Shown in pieces: positions 59,201-64,000 of a stretch of 64,000 bases of DNA; the stretch's first letter is position 1, and every line of letters begins with the position of its first letter. The notes under the pieces are model-generated. The model saw only the letters and a program-made list of their open reading frames with translations. It did no database searches and was not told the DNA's origin. The position numbers were made by a program, and so were the translations under genes. Source of the DNA: Lichenostomus cassidix (Eukaryota > Chordata > Aves > Passeriformes > Meliphagidae); NCBI GenBank assembly GCA_008360975.2, contig CM039182.1:25578324-25642323 (forward strand), read 5' to 3'.

Positions 59201-62200
59201 TGAGAGAGCTGATTTGTGTAGGATGGCTGAGAGCTCTGGCTATATGCAGGATCCCAAGTCCCCATTGTGTGGTACATTAGGTACCCCAGATTGCCTGTGG
59301 AGATGTTCCCGAGTTTGCATTTAGTTTGGTCTCCAGAAAGTAGACGGGTGCTCAGTTGTAGTCATTTTGCCTCTCTCTTTCTACAATGCATTCCATGTGA
59401 TCTGTGCTTGACAGCCGCTGCACTATCTGTGTGTAGGGGCACTTAGTATGAGTCACTATAAAACCCATGAACTTGGGAATTGTTTAGGTCTGATGCCTGG
59501 TGACAGCTGGGGCGAAGAAGGGGTGAAGTTTGAATCTGCTCTCTTTGGCCTTGGACTCTGGTGTTAACATACAGGTTTTCTGTAATGTCCTGTTCCTTTT
59601 CAGTTGTCACTGGTTGGCTTTCTCTGCGTATCATTTCTGTCAACTATTGAAATTAGAGTGTCTCTTCCTATTCCAGCTGGCAGTTGCCAAAGCTATGTGA
59701 AACAGAACTGGATATGCAGAAGAACACTTTCTTTTGTTGTTATGTCAGGCAAAGATGTAACACTAGAAACCTAGGGGTGTTTTTTGATGCAGGGGCCACT
59801 GGGCACTGAGTGCTGGAATTCTGCTCAAAGGAAGCAAGACAGATGGGAAGAGAAAAAAATCCGCACCTGTCAAGTGTCACGTCATCACAGGTGAGTCTGA
59901 AGATAAAAGTAGCATCTTCTTCCAATATTAGTGCCTCTGCACAAGAAATCCTTTGATAATACAGGCCTGTTGTTCATTTAATAGATTTTAAAATGAAGTT
60001 TATGAAAAAGTTACATACAATGTTCCTCGCTGCATTGAGTTAATACCAGATTTTATGAGATAAGGAGTACTGGACCCCACTACAGCAGTCTTCCTTCTGT
60101 ACCTATGGCCATATGAGATTGTAAGAGTTGAGATCAAGGTCACCAAGGAGAGTGACAACCCACCCACAAGGTACACATTTTGCACTGCGGCTGTCAAGTC
60201 CATGAATATTGTTGATAACTGGTGTAATCATCTGCACAGTAGTCTCCTAAGGAAAACTTGTGATTTCACGTCGTGTCTCACCAGGTGATAACTGGTTCAA
60301 GATTGCAGATAGAGACTTCCTTTCAATATTTCCAAGGGCTATTCTATACCCCATAAATCTTAATATATTTGTTATGATTGATAAGTACTGCATGTAGATT
60401 TTAGCATAATATTTGTTTCTCAATTTGTATGAACTGCAAAGAAATACTCTGACTGCTTGACCACAAGTCTCATCTTACAATTCTCTGTGATACATTTGTA
60501 TTGTATGTTGAGCAAAATTTGACTTTTAAGATGAAAGCATGGTTTGATTTTTACAAGAGTAACAATGATAGGAAGAAAGAGATGCAGTGTTGTCTATCTT
60601 TAGAATATAATGAGAACAGGCTACATTTGTATTATTTCCTGTACTTAAGTTTCATTACAGTAATTTTCTCAATGAATACATTGCATAGTATGCTATTTCC
60701 TCTCTTCATTACCATCTTTTTCACGCAGGGGCAGTTATAGAATCTTAATGAATTTGTTATTTAAACCTTTTTGATAATCTGTATTTTGAATGACCTCTCT
60801 TTCACCTCTTCCCTAAAATTACTGAAATTGAGAATAGGAGCTGCTTTCAAATCAAATTAATCACCAAAGAGAAGGGCAAGATAGTTCAGATTGTTATTGT
60901 CACAATTACAGATATTATAACAAAGATGAAAAAAAAACCCAAAGAAGTCTGAAACTGCACTAGCTTTCCACTACAAAGCAGGGGAAACAATAATAATGAT
61001 TGTATGTTACTCTGATTCAAAATTCACTGAAAGTCACTGATCCCTACATATGAGATTATTCAGGTTTCGGACACTATCAAATCTGGGGTAGTTCTGGATT
61101 TGGGGTAAAAAAAATCACTGTCTAAATGATTGGTAATCACTGAAAATGTGCTCTTTAAAAGTTTTGCCATCCTGAAAAATGTATAAATGTGATTGGTCAT
61201 GTGCATTTGAAATATTCCAGGAGTGTTTATTTGTAAGAGTTCTTTGTTTTCACATGAGAGGAGAAGAACAGATCCACCCACATTAGGGTTCAAGGTGCTG
61301 GTGGGTGATATGGGTTGAAATGGGCTACAGACTGCTTGGGATCCATAGTCCCTGTGGGAAAATTGGCATGCAGAAAGTACTTATAAAAACCCAAATATTT
61401 GTGTCCAGATGCAAATTGTGTTATCACACAATGTGACTGAATGGACTCTACCAGCCAAACATCTCTCACCATTTAAAGGCATGACTGAGTAGTCTGTTAT
61501 GCGTCACAAACATCTGAGATAATCAACCAAGAACATTAAATGGTAAAAGCCAAGATTAAAGATTTGGTACTTTCAGTATCATTAAGACTTGTATGTGTGC
61601 ACTGACTGTTCTAAATGGTAAATACACTTCCTTCACATGCCCTATACCTTCTATAAACCTTGTTTTCCTACAGTGGGCAGGGAGATTGCATGAGACACTC
61701 ATGGGATGTGCACAGTGATCGAATACAGGCAAAGGATTTACCTGCAAAGAAACTGTGGAGAGCAGGGTTGCTGTATTTATTCACACTCTCCAATCTTCAT
61801 CTGAATAAATAAAGTGGTGTCATGGGGCATGCTGCAATACTGATAATGAGTCTTCTATTCATTCAGCCTAAGAAGCTTCAACAGATATGGTTTGCCGGTC
61901 AAATGGATTTAAAATTGTATTGTCTCTGCCTTGCTTTCTGCACTGATTGCTTTTGTATTGCAGCTCCATGCCTCAATAGACACTTTGATTGTCTATATCT
62001 GTCACTTTGTTCACATCAGTCTCCCCATAATCTGCAATATGAAACTCTTTGTTTTAATATGAAAACCCAACATGTACTTCTACAAAGATTATTAACTTAG
62101 GGATATGGTAGCCAAAATGATATTTTGCTTTCTATCCTTGGTTTTGTTTTGGTTTTTTTTCTGTGTACGTTGCATGGTAGGCAACAATGCACTTAGTTCA

Positions 62201-62730
62201 AGATCTCAGCTTAGTGAAGAACCGTTTCCGAAGGGATGTTGCAGCTGCAGACATTTCCAAAGGTTTGATTACCATGCTGCACACAGCTGTAATAATAAAC
62301 CTTGGCTACCCTTGGCTTAGCTTTTATTTTAAATTCATAAGATCTGAATCCTAACTTTCAGCACAGAATGTGACTGCAATTTAACAAGTCTTTTAACCAT
62401 GTATTCCATCTCAAATACATTACCTTAAGAATGAATGATAAATGTTTTACAGGACTGAGGTTTTAAGACTTGGTCTAATATAGTACAGTCTGATTTTTAT
62501 CAGAAGTGAATCAACCTCCCTACAATACTGAATGTTTATTCTTTCCTTTATATTATTTCAAGTTATTTCAAACAAGTTAGGCTTGGTTTCCTAAGGAAAG
62601 GAAGCTAACTAAATCATTACTGAATTAATATGTGTGTGGATACATGGGTTTTACTGTTCCCTTCTCTCCTCTCTTTATAACCACTGAATTTCTTGGCCCA
62701 CTCCAACAGGCCAGAGAGAAAAACAATAAT
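56201..62730. other. Intergenic, nothing recognised
   Basis: AT-rich sequence with short, chance-level ORFs. I found no exon of a known neighbour such as NXPH1, no RNA gene and no clear transposon in this stretch. Confidence 0.5.
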
Positions 62731-62785
62731 CATAGAACCATGGAATCACAGAATGGTTTAGGTTGAAAGGGACCTTAATGATCAT
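62731..62785 (-). mobile_element. CR1 LINE 3' tip (severely 5'-truncated)
   Basis: CATAGAACCATGGAATCACA followed by GAATGGTTTAGGTTGAAAGG and GACCTTAATGATCATC is the reverse complement of the CR1 3' terminus, including the 8-bp terminal repeats. Only about 55 bp remain before the sequence passes into a purine-only microsatellite, exactly where the CR1 body would normally continue. Confidence 0.88.
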
Positions 62786-62786
62786 C

Positions 62787-62989
62787 AGAGAGAAAGAGAG
62801 AAAGAAAGGGAAAAAAGAGAGGAAGGAAGGAAGGAAGGAAGGAAGGAAGGAAGGAAGGAAGGAAGGAAGGAAGGAAGGAAGGAAGGAAGGAAGGAAGGAA
62901 GGAAGGAAGGAAGGAAGGAAGGAAGGAAGGAAGGAAGGAAGGAAGGAAGGAAGGAAGGAAGGAAGGAGAGAGAGAGAGAAAAGAGAGAG
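62787..62989. repeat. 203-nt pure polypurine tract with (GGAA)36 core
   Basis: From 62787 to 62989 every base on the plus strand is A or G. The core at 62821-62966 is 146 nt of uninterrupted GGAA (36.5 copies). GA- and GAAA-rich stretches lie on both sides. The long ORFs on either strand here (poly-KEGR and poly-SFLP) are artefacts of the repeat. Such tracts are length-variable and can form triplex DNA. Confidence 0.97.
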
Positions 62990-63089
62990 TGAGAAATGAA
63001 AAGGGATCCAGTGTTGATCAAGATGATGGAATGTCAGTACTGGTTTCATCATTGATCTAACAAATAATCCTGGTTTCAGCATCGATCCA

Positions 63090-64000
63090 GTTGATTAGCC
63101 TCAATTCAGCTGTGTTGGTCCAACCAATGAGATGTCCAGGGCCCTGGGAGTCCTGTCTGGCCTTGGGTGGGGTATCTTTTTATGGACAGGTTTCTCCACC
63201 CCGAAAATGGGTTTTTCGATTTCTATGTAAATTATTTAGCATGTGCAGTCTGTTTTCCAGGTCTTTCTGGAAATGGATTAGAGGGCTTTGGGGGTCTTTA
63301 GTGGTTTTAATCCCACCCATTGTACATACCCACTTCCTGCCATTCATTCCTGTGCTTGTGCTGAACTGTGTTGTGGTTTTTTCTCACACAGAAATTCTGC
63401 CCTGCCTTTGCCTGGCTCCCCTTCTCCAGCCAAATCTTGTTCTTTCTCACGGTGTGTTAATACCAATAGCCTTTGGTTATTACCAACAATTCTTGTCTGT
63501 TGTTACAAACAGTCCTTTCTTGGCTTCACAGCCATCTGGTTGTCAGTGTTTGAGACACACACATTATCTCCTTATCTTCTGGGAGCTGAGAGCTGAAAGG
63601 GCTCTCACCTTGGACTGCTGTTTATAGGGTCACAAGAGAGTGGGCTTTAGTTATAGTGATTTTCCATCCTGGCCACAATTTGAGCCTGTAACTTTCTTTG
63701 AGGGTTCAGTAAGAAAAACATTATTCCACTTGGGTTGTTTTTTGGGCAAGAAAGATAAGTTTCCAAGGCTGTTTGTTAAAAAACAGGGGCTCGTTAGACA
63801 CCTGGTAGCTCCTGGGAGCAGGCAGTGTTTCTGACAAGCTCAAGAGGGACTTAGTGCAAGTGCAGTTCATCAAGGCCAAGGTCTAATGAGCATTTTCTTA
63901 CATCATAGGGCAGCCTAGGGCAAGGGGAACGCATCACCACAATCCACCCTGTGACTAAATTTAACTTTGGGCTTCTGCATTCCATCTTGTGGCTCAAACG
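63090..64000. mobile_element. Possible LTR-retroelement-derived sequence at the right edge
   Basis: Compared with the flank, the composition shifts to mixed GC with short phrases typical of retroviral LTR or leader DNA: TGTGTTGGTCCAACCAATGA, CAAGGGGAACGCATCACCAC and ATCCACCCTGTGACTAAATT. A 178-codon plus-strand ORF (63091-63627) is rich in hydrophobic residues but has no recognised domain. No paired LTR or target duplication can be seen, because the window ends here. Treat it as a tentative repeat call. Confidence 0.3.

Noticed and set aside
62675..63082. Long ORFs encoding poly-KEGR or poly-SFLP
   Set aside because: They are read straight through the GGAA microsatellite and have no independent coding evidence.
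63091..63627. 178-codon plus-strand ORF as a protein-coding gene
   Set aside because: No domain and no supporting context. It sits in probable repeat-derived DNA, so it is reported only as part of a tentative element.

Overview
The window looks like a stretch of a bird nuclear genome, and passerine is my best guess. It is AT-rich and intron-dominated, with one sharp CpG island. It carries several CR1 non-LTR retrotransposon fragments with the usual avian 3' tail (an 8-bp ATTCTRTG-like repeat and a GATCATCT-AGG-GACCTT-type end), and a solo LTR whose text resembles avian ERVL-class LTRs. There are no bacterial-type operons, no CRISPR array, and no tRNA or rRNA gene that I could recognise.

The only gene I can support is the 5' half of ICA1 (islet cell autoantigen 1, ICA69), on the minus strand. 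Its promoter lies in the CpG island at about 31.3-32.2 kb. A probable non-coding first exon ends at a strong donor at 31829. The start codon is in a small exon at 18692-18730. Four more coding exons follow leftwards: 16368-16539, 14388-14460, 12561-12684 and 10155-10353. All splice sites are GT-AG, the phases join perfectly, and the five coding pieces total 585 nt (195 codons). They cover the N-terminus and most of the arfaptin-homology (AH/BAR-like) domain. The rest of the gene lies beyond position 1. I looked for the next exons (the [20 protein letters not shown] stretch and after) in 1-10154 and did not find them.

From about 32.2 kb to the right end there is no recognisable gene. This is the upstream intergenic side of ICA1. 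In human the neighbour on this side is NXPH1, but no NXPH1 exon is visible here. The stretch contains CR1 fragments in both orientations (35.8, 40.6-41.4, 50.0 and 62.7 kb), a 146-bp pure GGAA microsatellite inside a 203-nt uninterrupted purine run (62.79-62.99 kb), and a possible LTR-type element at the right edge. Some non-repetitive AT-rich blocks could be conserved non-coding elements (about 55.2-56.2 kb and 46.9-47.15 kb).

The best preserved mobile element is a 1.39-kb solo LTR at 22049-23441 in the first ICA1 intron. It has TG...CA ends, a 5-bp target duplication (CAACT), and an internal duplication of about 113 bp. I see no convincing novel biological system. The second-look items are a few unexplained ORFs, a perfect hairpin, the LTR, the purine tract and the candidate enhancers.
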